Below are positions 15,429 to 25,627 of a stretch of DNA of 64,000 nucleotides, piece after piece. The notes below the pieces were generated by a model. The model searched no databases. It was not told the DNA's origin and saw only the letters and a list, made by a program, of their open reading frames with translations. Where the stretch lies: assembly GCF_010500965.1 (NCBI RefSeq), contig NZ_QVMI01000012.1:50061-114060 (forward strand), read 5' to 3'. The stretch's first letter is position 1. Each line of letters opens with the position of its first letter. Source of the stretch: Bacteroides sp. 51 (GTDB taxonomy: Bacteria; Bacteroidota; Bacteroidia; Bacteroidales; Bacteroidaceae). The position numbers were made by a program, and so were the translations under genes.

Positions 15429-18400
15429 ATGAAAAATAGACATTATTTCATTCTTATCTTTCTAATACTCCCTTTTTGTACAATCTGGGGGCAGGCATCT
15501 CCTGTATTTCATCATCTACCTACGGATAACGGACTTTTAAGCAATCAAGTAAGGTCTTTATTAAGAGACCGGCAAGGCTTTTTGTGGATAGGAACCGCAT
15601 TTGGATTGAATCGTTATGATGGAACACGGTTTAAGACCTACGAATACGAACCAGAAAATCCAAACTCACTGATGGAGAGAGATATCATCAGTTTACAGGA
15701 AGATGCAAATGGGAACATCTGGGTTGGAGGTTGGAGTGTTTACAAGGTCTATTTACGCGATAGAGACTCTTTTTATGATGCTGCGCCTATATTGAGAGAT
15801 CTGGGCATTTCTGTTGGTTCTTTACGATTCGTCTATACTGATAGAAAGGGAGATTTATGGATAGTATCAGATCATTCTTTATTTTATTATCAGTTAAAAG
15901 AGCATCATCTGGAAGAGTTCTCGTTACAGAGTAGGGCAAATATATCGGGAATGGCTGATGATGATACGCATGTTTGTGTATTAAGTGAAGATAATCAGTT
16001 ATTCCAGTTACATATAGCAGCAGGGGTCTGGAAGCAAATTCCATTGCCTGAAGAATCCGGATATATTAATAAAATATATCAAGATGGTGAGGGAGGTATA
16101 TGGTTATTCTCTAGTCGAAGCGATGATGTATATTATAAAAAGGATGTGAACAAGCTTTGGGAACATATCATATTGGAATCGTTTCAAAGTACTCAGAGTA
16201 ATTTTGTACATTCTATTCAGATGGATAAAAATGGAGGAGTATGGATAGCTACTGACCATAAAGGCTTGTTTGTTTATGACAAGGAAAATAACAGAATGGA
16301 GAACATCCTGCATGATCCGTTATCTCAGACGTCAATTAAAGGAAATTCCATAGAATGCATGTATTATGATGACGAGGATGCTCTCTGGATTGGTTATACA
16401 AAAAATGGGGTTTCATGCTATCACAGCCGGTATCAGAAATTCAGGAACTACCAGAGTGATGATTATAGAAACGTCAATGTGATCATAGAAGATAAAGCCA
16501 ATAACATATGGTTGGGTACCGATGGGCATGGAATTGTATATAAAAAACCGTTTACTGATTCCATCATAAAAAAACTCAATATTCCCGGAAATATTGTAGT
16601 TTCCATGGTGCAGGATGATAAAGGGAGGTTGTGGATTGGTACATACCTTAATGGGTTGATTTGCTATGATAATGGAAAACTAAAACAATATACTACATCC
16701 AACAGCAAACTTTCGGACAACAGCATTTGGGCACTTTGTATAGACAAAAGCGGTTATTTATGGATAGGTGCTTTGTGGGGTTGCCTGCAACGGATGGATA
16801 CTGCAACGGATGAATTTGTCGATTTTGATTCCGAAAACAAGCATGATACTTATGTTTTTAATATCATCTGCGACGGCGAGAAATACATATATGCAGGAAC
16901 AATGTCAGGCGTGTGTCGGATTGATATGCAAACGCTGGAAAGAAATATGTACGCTGGAAATAGTAAAGGAACACAAAAGTTTCTACGACAACATATACAG
17001 AGTGTGTATCAAGACAAAAGAGGGCTGCTCTGGTTGGGGCACAATAAAGGCGTGACAGTCTGGGACTTGAAAAAAGATACACTCTATTACATCAATAAAG
17101 ATGAAGGATTGGTGGGAAATATAGTAAAAGCTATTTCTGAGGATGATCGTAACCATATTTGGATTGCGATGGATAACGGATGTTCGGTAGTAAAGGTTAC
17201 CACCGCTGTGGATGGTTCTCTCAACTTTAACTTTGATAACTATTCGGCAATAGATGACCTTTCTGATAATAAGCTCAACCAATATGCGATGTGTTATTTG
17301 AGTAGCGGGGCGATGGCATTAGGCAAATCCGATGGTTATTCCGTAGTAAATCTTCGTGAATTGAATGAGAAAAAACTAAGACCAGCGAAGGTAATGTTTA
17401 CCGGATTAAAAATATCTAATAAAGAGATACAAGTATCAGAGCAAGTGGAGTTGGAGTATTATGACAGGCTAATTACTGTAGAATTCACAGCTATGGATCT
17501 TATTACTTCGGAACAAGTGCGTTATGCGTACATGATAAAAGGACTGAATGAAGATTGGATTTACACATCCGACAATAAAGTGTCTTTTAGCTATCTTTCG
17601 TCTGGAAGCTATCAGCTCATTGTTAAAGCCAGTAACGGCGAAGGGGTGTGGAATGAAAATGCTTCCGTGTTGTACATCAAAGTGCTCCCTCCTTTCTGGC
17701 TGTCGTGGTACGCTTACTGCCTGTATTCCCTATTAGTTGTGATCTTCCTGGTCATTCAGTGGAAAAGACTTCAGCATAAAAATAGGAAAAAACTGGCATT
17801 ACAGCAAATTAACATGGAACGTGAGCATATGATACGTCTCAACGAAATGAAGCTTCGGTTCTTTACCAATATCAGTCATGACTTTCGTACCCCTTTGGCG
17901 TTGATTATTACTCCCCTCCAGGTGATGATAGAAGATATGAAAGACGGCGAAACCGTTAGGAAGCTAAAGCTGATTTATCGTAATGCAGAACAGTTGTTGA
18001 ACTTGGTAAACGAACTGCTCGATTTTCGCAAGCTGGATGTTGGGGCCGAAATTCTGCGTCTGATACCCAATGAGTTTGTTTCTTATGTTAACAACATTGT
18101 AGATTCATTCCTGATCTATGCCAACGAGCGTAAAATTGCATTTACCATTGTTTCTGAAATAGATCAGGTCTTCATGTTATTCGATGCCGACAAAATTAGT
18201 AAAATCATTTTTAACTTGCTGTCCAACGCCTTCAAATATACCCCTGACGGCGGCCAGATTCGTGTGACAATATTCCGCAACGGCCAAAATGTAGGGGTAA
18301 GCATCGCCGACAATGGATGTGGAATACCTAATGATGAGAAGAAACATATATTTGAACGCTTCTACCAAACCATACAGGATGGTGAAAAAACCGGAAGTGG

Positions 18401-19382
18401 CATCGGGCTTCACATTGTGAGTCAGTATATCGAATTACATAAAGGTATGATATATGTTGAGGATAATGCGCCCAATGGTAGTATCTTTACATTTACTATA
18501 CCACTACTTGTACCCAATGAAATAGAGGAGGAAGTTATAGAAGAATCCGAATCGAATGATATAAAAAATCATCATGAACACCAAAGTGATACTACTTTGA
18601 AGTTGTTACTGGTAGAAGACAATCATGATTTCATAGACTTTCTGTACGATAATCTGAAAGATGAATACACTGTTTTAAAAGCTTATAATGGGAAGGAAGC
18701 TTTGGATATTCTTGGGCGGGACGATATTGATCTCATCGTCAGTGATGCGATGATGCCTGTAATGGGTGGGTTTGAATTATGCCGGCAAATAAAGACGAAC
18801 ATAAACTGGTCACATATTCCGGTGATTATCCTGACTGCTAAAACTACTGAAGAAGATAAAATACAAGGGTTGGAATATGGAGCCGATGATTACATAACGA
18901 AGCCTTTCAATTTCAATATATTAAAGCTTCGGATTAACAAATTCGTTGAATGGACGGAAAAATCCCATAAAACATTCAAGCAGGTTGTCGATGTGAACCC
19001 TAGTGAAATAACAATTACCTCGTTGGATGAACAATTGGTGACTAAAGCAATCAACATTGTAGAGAAACATATCGACGAGATTGATTTTTCTGTTGAGACT
19101 TTAAGTAGTGCTGTTGGTCTTACGCGTGGGCATCTTTATAAGAAACTGGTTAGTATTACCGGAAAAACCCCTTCCGAGTTTATTAAGATAATCAGACTCA
19201 AGCGAGCCAGGCAACTATTGGAAGAAAGCCAGATGCAGGTTTCGGAAATAGCTTATGCTGTAGGCTTCAATTCGCCGAAGATATTTGCCCGGAATTTCCG
19301 CATGGAGTTTGATATATCGCCATCCGAGTATGCGAAAAACCCGAAAAAACTCTCTGATGATACATCCGAAGAGTATTTATAA
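15429..19382 (+). CDS. Hybrid two-component system regulator (HTCS) of the PUL
   Basis: 1317 residues from the ATG at 15429, which gives a clean signal peptide (ILIFLILPFCTIWGQ); the frame is open further upstream but that part overlaps the promoter. Order: periplasmic two-propeller sensor with repeated 'LWIG/IWVGG/LWIGT' blades (about 30-690), Y_Y_Y domain (about 690-770), one membrane segment near 780 (WYAYCLYSLLVVIFLVI), HisKA with His817 in ISHDFRTPL, HATPase (DNGCGIPNDE, GSGIGLHIV), receiver with Asp1106 in VSDAMMPVMGG, and a C-terminal AraC-type HTH (IAYAVGFNSPKIFARNFR). HTCS proteins bind a breakdown oligosaccharide in the periplasm and activate their adjacent PUL. It precedes the GH2 gene in the same direction. 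Confidence 0.96.
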   Translation: MKNRHYFILIFLILPFCTIWGQASPVFHHLPTDNGLLSNQVRSLLRDRQGFLWIGTAFGLNRYDGTRFKTYEYEPENPNSLMERDIISLQEDANGNIWVGGWSVYKVYLRDRDSFYDAAPILRDLGISVGSLRFVYTDRKGDLWIVSDHSLFYYQLKEHHLEEFSLQSRANISGMADDDTHVCVLSEDNQLFQLHIAAGVWKQIPLPEESGYINKIYQDGEGGIWLFSSRSDDVYYKKDVNKLWEHIILESFQSTQSNFVHSIQMDKNGGVWIATDHKGLFVYDKENNRMENILHDPLSQTSIKGNSIECMYYDDEDALWIGYTKNGVSCYHSRYQKFRNYQSDDYRNVNVIIEDKANNIWLGTDGHGIVYKKPFTDSIIKKLNIPGNIVVSMVQDDKGRLWIGTYLNGLICYDNGKLKQYTTSNSKLSDNSIWALCIDKSGYLWIGALWGCLQRMDTATDEFVDFDSENKHDTYVFNIICDGEKYIYAGTMSGVCRIDMQTLERNMYAGNSKGTQKFLRQHIQSVYQDKRGLLWLGHNKGVTVWDLKKDTLYYINKDEGLVGNIVKAISEDDRNHIWIAMDNGCSVVKVTTAVDGSLNFNFDNYSAIDDLSDNKLNQYAMCYLSSGAMALGKSDGYSVVNLRELNEKKLRPAKVMFTGLKISNKEIQVSEQVELEYYDRLITVEFTAMDLITSEQVRYAYMIKGLNEDWIYTSDNKVSFSYLSSGSYQLIVKASNGEGVWNENASVLYIKVLPPFWLSWYAYCLYSLLVVIFLVIQWKRLQHKNRKKLALQQINMEREHMIRLNEMKLRFFTNISHDFRTPLALIITPLQVMIEDMKDGETVRKLKLIYRNAEQLLNLVNELLDFRKLDVGAEILRLIPNEFVSYVNNIVDSFLIYANERKIAFTIVSEIDQVFMLFDADKISKIIFNLLSNAFKYTPDGGQIRVTIFRNGQNVGVSIADNGCGIPNDEKKHIFERFYQTIQDGEKTGSGIGLHIVSQYIELHKGMIYVEDNAPNGSIFTFTIPLLVPNEIEEEVIEESESNDIKNHHEHQSDTTLKLLLVEDNHDFIDFLYDNLKDEYTVLKAYNGKEALDILGRDDIDLIVSDAMMPVMGGFELCRQIKTNINWSHIPVIILTAKTTEEDKIQGLEYGADDYITKPFNFNILKLRINKFVEWTEKSHKTFKQVVDVNPSEITITSLDEQLVTKAINIVEKHIDEIDFSVETLSSAVGLTRGHLYKKLVSITGKTPSEFIKIIRLKRARQLLEESQMQVSEIAYAVGFNSPKIFARNFRMEFDISPSEYAKNPKKLSDDTSEEYL

Positions 19383-19417
19383 TACATAAACAGGCCTTGT
19401 TTTATCTGATTTCGTTC

Positions 19418-19425
19418 TACTTTTG
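19418..19425 (+). promoter_or_regulatory. -7 box upstream of the GH2 gene
   Basis: TACTTTTG matches TAnnTTTG, with a CTTG at 19397-19400 about 17 bp upstream as a weak -33 element. It lies between the HTCS stop (19382) and the ATG at 19473 and probably starts the GH2-aldo/keto reductase transcript. Confidence 0.5.
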
Positions 19426-19472
19426 CCTTGTTTAGCAAAAGGTTGAAAATTATTATAAACGTATAATTTATT

Positions 19473-21284
19473 ATGAAAGAAAGACTAAAACAAAGTTTAA
19501 TACTCTTATTGATGTTAGCCCCGCTTGTTTCCTTTGCACAGCAGGCTCCTCAGATTATGAATGTGAGTGCACGTCAGACAACCTCACTTGACGGACAATG
19601 GAAAACCATCGTCGACCCTTTCGAGAACGGCTACTATGATTACCGGTTGAGGCCTTACGACGGCGGGTATGCTCAGGATAAAACTTATCTTGATAAAACC
19701 CAACTCCAGGAATATGATTTTGAAACAGATAAACTCTTGTTTGTTCCCGGTGATTGGAATACTCAGCGTCCTCAACTCTACTATTACGAAGGAACAGTGT
19801 GGTACCGCAAGCATTTCGAATATGACTTGAAGCCGGGTAAACGCCTTTTTCTCAACTTCGGAGCAGTGAACTATGAAGCCATTGTATGGTTGAATGGTAA
19901 ACGTCTGGGTAAGCATATTGGTGGATTTACTCCTTTCAATTATGAAATCACCGACCTGCTGAAGGATGGAACAAACAGCCTTGTGGTAAAAGTCGACAAT
20001 AAGCGTATTCCGGAAGGCGTGCCGACGGTAAATGCCGACTGGTGGAACTTCGGAGGTATCACTCGTTCAGTTACATTGGTAGAAATGCCTTCTACATATA
20101 TCCGCGATTATTATGTACAGTTGAAAAAGAATGAAGAGAATACAATTGAAGGCTGGGTACAGCTGGATGGCGTCACAAAAGAACAAAAAGTAGTACTGAA
20201 TATTCCGGAATTGAAGATTAAGAAAGAGGTTACAACGGATGCCAATGGATATGCTTCTTTCACAATAAAAGCCAAGCCTGCACTCTGGTCACCGGAAACT
20301 CCGAAATTATATGCAGTAAATCTATCTGCTGAAACAGATGTGGTGTCTGATGAAGTTGGTTTCCGTACAATCCGCACGGAAGGAACTAAAATATTGCTGA
20401 ACAACAAGGAAATATTCTGCCGAGGTATCAGTATCCATGAAGAAACGGCATATTATAGTGGTCGTGCTTATTCCAGAGACCAGGCTCAGACATTATTGGG
20501 TTGGGCAAAGGAAATGGGTTGCAATTTTGTTCGTCTGGCACACTATCCACACAATGAAGAAATGGTTCGTGAAGCCGAACGTATGGGATTACTTGTTTGG
20601 TCGGAGATACCGGTTTACTGGACCATTCACTGGGAAAACAAGGATACATACAACAACGCCGAGCAACAGTTGTGCGACATGATTGGTCGCGACAAGAACC
20701 GCTGCAACATTATCATCTGGTCTGTCGCTAATGAAACACCGTTAAGCGATCCCCGATTGACGTTCCTCACCAGCCTGATTAATAAAGCCCGGAGCTTGGA
20801 CAACGTTCGTTTGATTGGTGCCGCTATGGAAAAGGAAGAGGTACAACCAGGCGTATTGACCGTTAATGATCCGCTGGATAAATTATTAGATATTATCAGT
20901 TTCAATGAATACGTAGGCTGGTATGATGGTGATTCGGAAAAGTGCGACCGTGTAAACTGGGTGTTCAATTCCAATAAGCCTGTATTTATCAGTGAGTTTG
21001 GAGGCGGTGCTCTTTATGGAAGACATGGTTCGAGCAAAGAGCGTTTTACGGAAGAATATCAGGAAGACCTTTATATTCGTCATGTCAATATGCTAAAACG
21101 TATTCCCGGACTAGCTGGAACTACCCCGTGGATATTAAAGGATTTCCGCTCTCCACGCCGCCATGTGCCCGAAATACAGGATGATTTCAACCGTAAAGGA
21201 TTAATCTCTGATAAAGGACAGAAAAAGAAGGCTTTCTTTGTGATGCAGAAATGGTATCGGGAGTTAGCCGAAACATATAAATAA
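19473..21284 (+). CDS. GH2 beta-glucuronidase-like glycosidase
   Basis: 603 residues with signal peptide (LLMLAPLVSFAQ). Layout: sugar-binding jelly roll (about 35-190, ending WWNFGGITRSV), immunoglobulin-like domain (about 190-300), TIM barrel (300-600). Catalytic acid/base Glu421 in SVANETP and nucleophile Glu508 in FISEFGG are both present. Near the C-terminus DFNRKGLIS carries Asn573-x-Lys575, equivalent to the N-x-K motif that recognises the uronate carboxylate in beta-glucuronidases. The enzyme therefore probably removes a terminal beta-linked uronic acid in the periplasm. It is 30 bp upstream of an aldo/keto reductase gene. GH2 membership is firm; uronate specificity is inferred from the motif. 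Confidence 0.9.
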   Translation: MKERLKQSLILLLMLAPLVSFAQQAPQIMNVSARQTTSLDGQWKTIVDPFENGYYDYRLRPYDGGYAQDKTYLDKTQLQEYDFETDKLLFVPGDWNTQRPQLYYYEGTVWYRKHFEYDLKPGKRLFLNFGAVNYEAIVWLNGKRLGKHIGGFTPFNYEITDLLKDGTNSLVVKVDNKRIPEGVPTVNADWWNFGGITRSVTLVEMPSTYIRDYYVQLKKNEENTIEGWVQLDGVTKEQKVVLNIPELKIKKEVTTDANGYASFTIKAKPALWSPETPKLYAVNLSAETDVVSDEVGFRTIRTEGTKILLNNKEIFCRGISIHEETAYYSGRAYSRDQAQTLLGWAKEMGCNFVRLAHYPHNEEMVREAERMGLLVWSEIPVYWTIHWENKDTYNNAEQQLCDMIGRDKNRCNIIIWSVANETPLSDPRLTFLTSLINKARSLDNVRLIGAAMEKEEVQPGVLTVNDPLDKLLDIISFNEYVGWYDGDSEKCDRVNWVFNSNKPVFISEFGGGALYGRHGSSKERFTEEYQEDLYIRHVNMLKRIPGLAGTTPWILKDFRSPRRHVPEIQDDFNRKGLISDKGQKKKAFFVMQKWYRELAETYK

Positions 21285-21315
21285 GAGTGTTTATTAAAAT
21301 CAAATTAGAAACAAT

Positions 21316-22200
21316 ATGAAGAAACTGAATGTATTTCTTTTGACGGTGATGATGTTGCCATTAATGTCTTTTGCTCAATCGACAATGCCCTTGTCTATCC
21401 CCGAAATTACCCTTAACAATGGACTAAAAATGCCTGTTCTGGGTTTCGGTACACTTTCCCTTGAAGGCTCTGTTGGCGAGAATAGTGTGGCAGAAGCCAT
21501 TTCATTAGGCTATCGTTTGCTTGATACGGCTACGGTTTACGGAAACGAGGAAGCGGTAGGAAAAGGAATCAAGAAAAGTGGAATAGATCGCAAAGAGCTC
21601 TTTATCACCACAAAACTTTGGGTTGCCGATTCCGGTTATGAAGGCACTAAGAAGGCTTTTGAAACCTCATTGAAGAAATTGGGTGTAGACTACATTGACC
21701 TTTACCTCATTCATCGTCCACGTGGCGATGTGAAAGGATCATGGAAAGCAATGGAAGAACTTTATGAAGCAGGTAAAATCAAAGCCATTGGTGTGAGTAA
21801 CTTCGATACCAAACAGCTTAAAGAATTGCTTTCTTATGCGAAAGTTAAACCTGCCGTGAATCAGATAGAGGCTCATCCTTTCTTCCAGCAAAACGAGGCA
21901 CAGGCCGATTTGCGGAAAATGAATATTCAGATGGAAGCATGGTCGCCCTTTGCAGGCGGTCGTAATGGTGTTTTCGACAATCCAATTCTTGCTGCTATTG
22001 GTAAGAAATATAATAAAACCAATGCTCAGGTTGTTTTGAGATGGATTATTCAACGCGGAATAGTTACCATTCCGAGAACAGCAGACAAAGGATATATGCA
22101 GGAGAATCTAGATGTGTTTGACTTTGAACTTAATAAAACCGACTTGAAACAAATCGCTTCTTTAGATTTGAATATTACTCAGTTCCCCGAATGGGAATAG
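21316..22200 (+). CDS. Exported aldo/keto reductase
   Basis: 294 residues. The catalytic tetrad of the aldo/keto reductase family is complete: Asp70 and Tyr75 in LLDTATVYGNE, Lys100 in TTKLWV and His133 in YLIHRP; the C-terminal IPRTAD is the NADP(H)-binding segment. Unusually, the protein starts with a Sec signal peptide (MKKLNVFLLTVMMLPLMSFA, then QS), so it should be periplasmic, where NADPH is not available. It may use a bound cofactor or act in a non-redox role, or the signal may be inefficient. It is co-directional with GH2 and ends before a terminator at 22240. Confidence 0.88.
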   Translation: MKKLNVFLLTVMMLPLMSFAQSTMPLSIPEITLNNGLKMPVLGFGTLSLEGSVGENSVAEAISLGYRLLDTATVYGNEEAVGKGIKKSGIDRKELFITTKLWVADSGYEGTKKAFETSLKKLGVDYIDLYLIHRPRGDVKGSWKAMEELYEAGKIKAIGVSNFDTKQLKELLSYAKVKPAVNQIEAHPFFQQNEAQADLRKMNIQMEAWSPFAGGRNGVFDNPILAAIGKKYNKTNAQVVLRWIIQRGIVTIPRTADKGYMQENLDVFDFELNKTDLKQIASLDLNITQFPEWE

Positions 22201-22239
22201 AATTTCTGTGTAGGTAATCGTATTTCAGGATAACATGCG

Positions 22240-22278
22240 TGAGGCTGTCTCTTCATTTATAGAGGCAGCCTCATTTGT
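22240..22278 (+). terminator. Rho-independent terminator after the GH2-AKR unit
   Basis: GAGGCTGTCTC (22241-22251) pairs with GAGGCAGCCTC (22262-22272), one G-U pair, loop about 10 nt, followed by ATTTGTTG. It separates the two-gene unit from the SusC promoter. Confidence 0.7.
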
Positions 22279-22341
22279 TGTATCCTAAAGTGACCTCTCA
22301 TGTATCATTTCCTTCGTTGAATACGCCTGTGGGCTGCTTTT

Positions 22342-22386
22342 GATACATAGAAGTACCCCCCTGTATCTTGTTTCATCCTATTTTTG
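22342..22386 (+). promoter_or_regulatory. SusC promoter with inverted GATACA/TGTATC site
   Basis: TATTTTTG at 22379-22386 matches the -7 box; no -33 TTTG at the proper distance. GATACA (22342-22347) and TGTATC (22362-22367) form an inverted repeat with a 14-bp spacer just upstream, and another TGTATC occurs at 22301. This may be the binding site of the HTCS output domain. The long leader (about 85 nt) to the ATG at 22475 shows no clear riboswitch. Confidence 0.45.
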
Positions 22387-22474
22387 TCGAGTGTTTGATT
22401 AGCCATATTATAAATGCAATACACATTTATGAGAGAGCGTTAAACGCATTCATTAAAACTTTATTCTGATACAA

Positions 22475-25400
22475 ATGAAGAAACAACACCGATTTATTTT
22501 TTTGTGTGTACTATCATTATTCAGTATTCTGCCCAACATGTCTTTTGCACAAAGCATTAAGGTAGAAGGAACAGTCACCGACGAGATGGGTGAACCGATG
22601 ATAGGCGTATCTGTAGCATTGAAAGATGCAGGCACAGGTACTGTGACAAATGTTGACGGGAACTTTACATTGGGCAATGTTCCATTGGGAAGTGCGTTGA
22701 CTTTCTCTTATTTAGGCTACAAAAGCCAGGTCGTAAATGTGACTAAAGGGCACATCAATGTAGAAATGGAGCCCGACAGCCAGCAACTCGATGAAGTTGT
22801 CGTTATTGCCTACGGCACCCAAAAGAAAGTAACGATTACGGGCGCTATCTCAAACGTCAGCAACAAAGAACTGTTGAAATCGCCGTCGGCTTCGCTGGGA
22901 AATGCGATAGCCGGTAAGCTTCCCGGTGTACAATCTGTGCAGTACTCGGGCATTCCCGGAGGCGATGACCCTGTTATCCGTGTGCGCGGTATCGGATCTT
23001 TTAACAACGCCGAACCGCTGGTGTTGGTCGATGGTGTAGAACGTTCGTTCAGCCAACTCGACCCGAACGAAGTGGCCGATATTACCATTCTGAAAGATGC
23101 TTCCGCAACGGCAGTATTTGGAGTAAGAGGTGCAAACGGGGTAATCCTGGTAACCACAAGGCGAGGCGAATCCGGTAAACCAAGCGTATCATTCAGCGCA
23201 TCTGCCGGCATTCAGCAAATTACGCATTTCATCGAACTTACCGATTCATACACTTATGCAAAGGCTTATAACAATGCGCAGTTGGGCGATGGAACATCTC
23301 CGAATAACCTGAGATTCTCGCCCGAAGCGATCCAACATTTCAAAGACAGGGATATGCTCATGCTTTACCCGGATACCGACTGGCTCAACTACATCATGAA
23401 AGACCACGCATGGCAGAGTCAGTACAATGCCAATGTTTCGGGCGGAAACGACCGGGCCAAATATTTTATCTCCGTAGGCTTGCTCGATCAGGATGGTTTG
23501 TTTAAGACTTTTGGTACCGATTCCGAAGCCAACTTCAAGTACAGACGCTACAACTACCGCGCCAATATCGACCTGAACCTAACCAAGCTGAGTCAACTGT
23601 CCATCAACATTGGCGGGCGTGTCGAGGATCGTAATATTATAGGCGATGGCGAAGGCAACCTGTTCCGCTACCTGCAATATGCAGCTCCTATGGCCGGCTA
23701 TGGAATAGATTCCGAAGGTCGTCACATCGTGGCCGACCGTTCGCTTGTTGGCGATTACGACCGCGACGGACTGGAAACCTTCTACAACCTGGGGTATATA
23801 AAAGAAAGTAAAAACGTGCTTAACCTCGACCTTCAATATCAACTGAAACTGGACTTCATAACCAAAGGCCTGGACTTCAAGATTAAAGGCTCATACAACT
23901 CAGACTATACCCAACAGAAAAACCGCAAGAACGGCTACGGAACGGGAGTTACCTACATGGCCACCACACAGCCGGGACTGGTCGATGAAAACGGAAATCC
24001 CCAAGTGATCCTGATCAAAAGTGGAGACACATACCCCCTTCCTTACAGCGAAGCAAAGTGGGGCGGCCGCAACTGGTATGCAGAAGCAAGCCTGAACTAT
24101 GCACGCAAGTTCGGCAATCATAACGTTGGCGCAATGGCACTTTACAACCAGTCGAAAACGTATTATCCCTGGGACTCGCAAGGAGAGATATATCGGTCTA
24201 TTCCTTCCGGATATGTAGGTTTGGTGGGCCGTGCAACGTATGACTATGCCACTAAATACATGTTGGATATGAACATCGGCTACAACGGTTCCGAAAACTT
24301 CGCCCCCGGCAAACGTTACGGCTTCTTCCCCTCGGCTTCGGTGGGCTGGATCGCCTCTTCTGAGAAATTCTGGGAACCCTTAAGAAAGGCTATTTCCTAC
24401 CTGAAAATACGTGCATCATTAGGAACAGTAGGAAACGATGCGATGGGAGGAAGACGTTTTATGTACCTGCCGGGCAGCTATAAATTCATAGGCGGTGGCC
24501 CCAACGGAAGCGGAAACGGTACGGCAAACTTCGGAACCAATAACAACAACTGGCTACCCGGTGCCTACGAAGCCTCTTCGGGCAACCCGTTCGTTACTTG
24601 GGAAACGGCCACCAAACAAAACTATGGTATCGACCTCAAAATGCTGGACGATAAACTGAGTGTAAACGTAGATGTCTTCTTCGAGAGTCGCAAAGATATT
24701 CTTGCCTCCAACGCTGCCATCCTGCCTTCCCTGACAGGAATGCAATCGAACTCCCTGAACTTCGGGAAGGTGAAAAACCACGGATACGAGATCGTCCTTA
24801 AATGGGAAGACCGCATCGGCGATTTCCATTACTCAATCTCTCCCGCCATCACCTACGCACGCAATAAAGTGGAAGAACAAATGGAGGTGAAACAAGACTA
24901 CGAACATCTGTATCGCAAAGGCCACCCCGTAGGTCAACCCTTTGGCTATGAGTTTTTCGAGTTCTACGAGCCCGGGCAAACCGAAGACCGCTATCAGCAA
25001 AAATACGGCACCCCCATGCCCGAACAGGGAGCAGCAATAAAGGCCGGCGATTGCGTATATGTCGACCTCACCGGCGATGGAAAGATTGACACCAACGACG
25101 TACATGCCATCGGATTCACCGACATTCCCGAATACAACGGATCGCTGAACTTGAGCCTGAGTTACAAAAATTTTGATATATCCATGCTGTGGATTGGGGC
25201 AACGAACGTAAGCCGCCAGTTAGATATGTACTACCGCCCGCAATTTGGTTCCAGTAATCAAACCGCGCTGTCTCAATGGGTTTATGATAACAGTTGGCGC
25301 GAAGATAACGCACATTCGGCTACATTGCCGCGCATTACTTTTGCCAATCAGGCACACAACATTCAAAACTCGGAGGTGTGGCTGGTAGATGCTTCATACA

Positions 25401-25615
25401 TCCGCCTGAAGAATGTAGAGATTGGGTATACGTTCCGGAAAATACCACGAGTTCCGCAAATCGGCAGTGTTCGTTTATATGCCACAGGTTATAACCTGCT
25501 TACCTTCTCTAAATTTAAGGCGAATGACCCGGAAAGTTCCGGCGCGGCCTACGGCACCTTCATGAAGTATCCCATGACACGTGTTTATAATTTCGGAATA
25601 AGAGTTAACTTTTAA
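22475..25615 (+). CDS. SusC-like TonB-dependent receptor 1
   Basis: 1046 residues. Signal peptide (FSILPNMSFAQ), then a carboxypeptidase-regulatory-like domain (about 28-105: VEGTVTDEMGEPMIGVSV), TonB-box region near LDEVVVIAYGTQKK, plug (PGVQSVQ, then GVRGANGVILVTT) and a 22-strand barrel ending in RVYNFGIRVNF with terminal Phe. SusC proteins import oligosaccharides across the outer membrane with a SusD lid. The partner gene starts 12 bp downstream. It is the first gene of the long PUL operon. Confidence 0.97.
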   Translation: MKKQHRFIFLCVLSLFSILPNMSFAQSIKVEGTVTDEMGEPMIGVSVALKDAGTGTVTNVDGNFTLGNVPLGSALTFSYLGYKSQVVNVTKGHINVEMEPDSQQLDEVVVIAYGTQKKVTITGAISNVSNKELLKSPSASLGNAIAGKLPGVQSVQYSGIPGGDDPVIRVRGIGSFNNAEPLVLVDGVERSFSQLDPNEVADITILKDASATAVFGVRGANGVILVTTRRGESGKPSVSFSASAGIQQITHFIELTDSYTYAKAYNNAQLGDGTSPNNLRFSPEAIQHFKDRDMLMLYPDTDWLNYIMKDHAWQSQYNANVSGGNDRAKYFISVGLLDQDGLFKTFGTDSEANFKYRRYNYRANIDLNLTKLSQLSINIGGRVEDRNIIGDGEGNLFRYLQYAAPMAGYGIDSEGRHIVADRSLVGDYDRDGLETFYNLGYIKESKNVLNLDLQYQLKLDFITKGLDFKIKGSYNSDYTQQKNRKNGYGTGVTYMATTQPGLVDENGNPQVILIKSGDTYPLPYSEAKWGGRNWYAEASLNYARKFGNHNVGAMALYNQSKTYYPWDSQGEIYRSIPSGYVGLVGRATYDYATKYMLDMNIGYNGSENFAPGKRYGFFPSASVGWIASSEKFWEPLRKAISYLKIRASLGTVGNDAMGGRRFMYLPGSYKFIGGGPNGSGNGTANFGTNNNNWLPGAYEASSGNPFVTWETATKQNYGIDLKMLDDKLSVNVDVFFESRKDILASNAAILPSLTGMQSNSLNFGKVKNHGYEIVLKWEDRIGDFHYSISPAITYARNKVEEQMEVKQDYEHLYRKGHPVGQPFGYEFFEFYEPGQTEDRYQQKYGTPMPEQGAAIKAGDCVYVDLTGDGKIDTNDVHAIGFTDIPEYNGSLNLSLSYKNFDISMLWIGATNVSRQLDMYYRPQFGSSNQTALSQWVYDNSWREDNAHSATLPRITFANQAHNIQNSEVWLVDASYIRLKNVEIGYTFRKIPRVPQIGSVRLYATGYNLLTFSKFKANDPESSGAAYGTFMKYPMTRVYNFGIRVNF

Positions 25616-25627
25616 GATTTCCATCCC

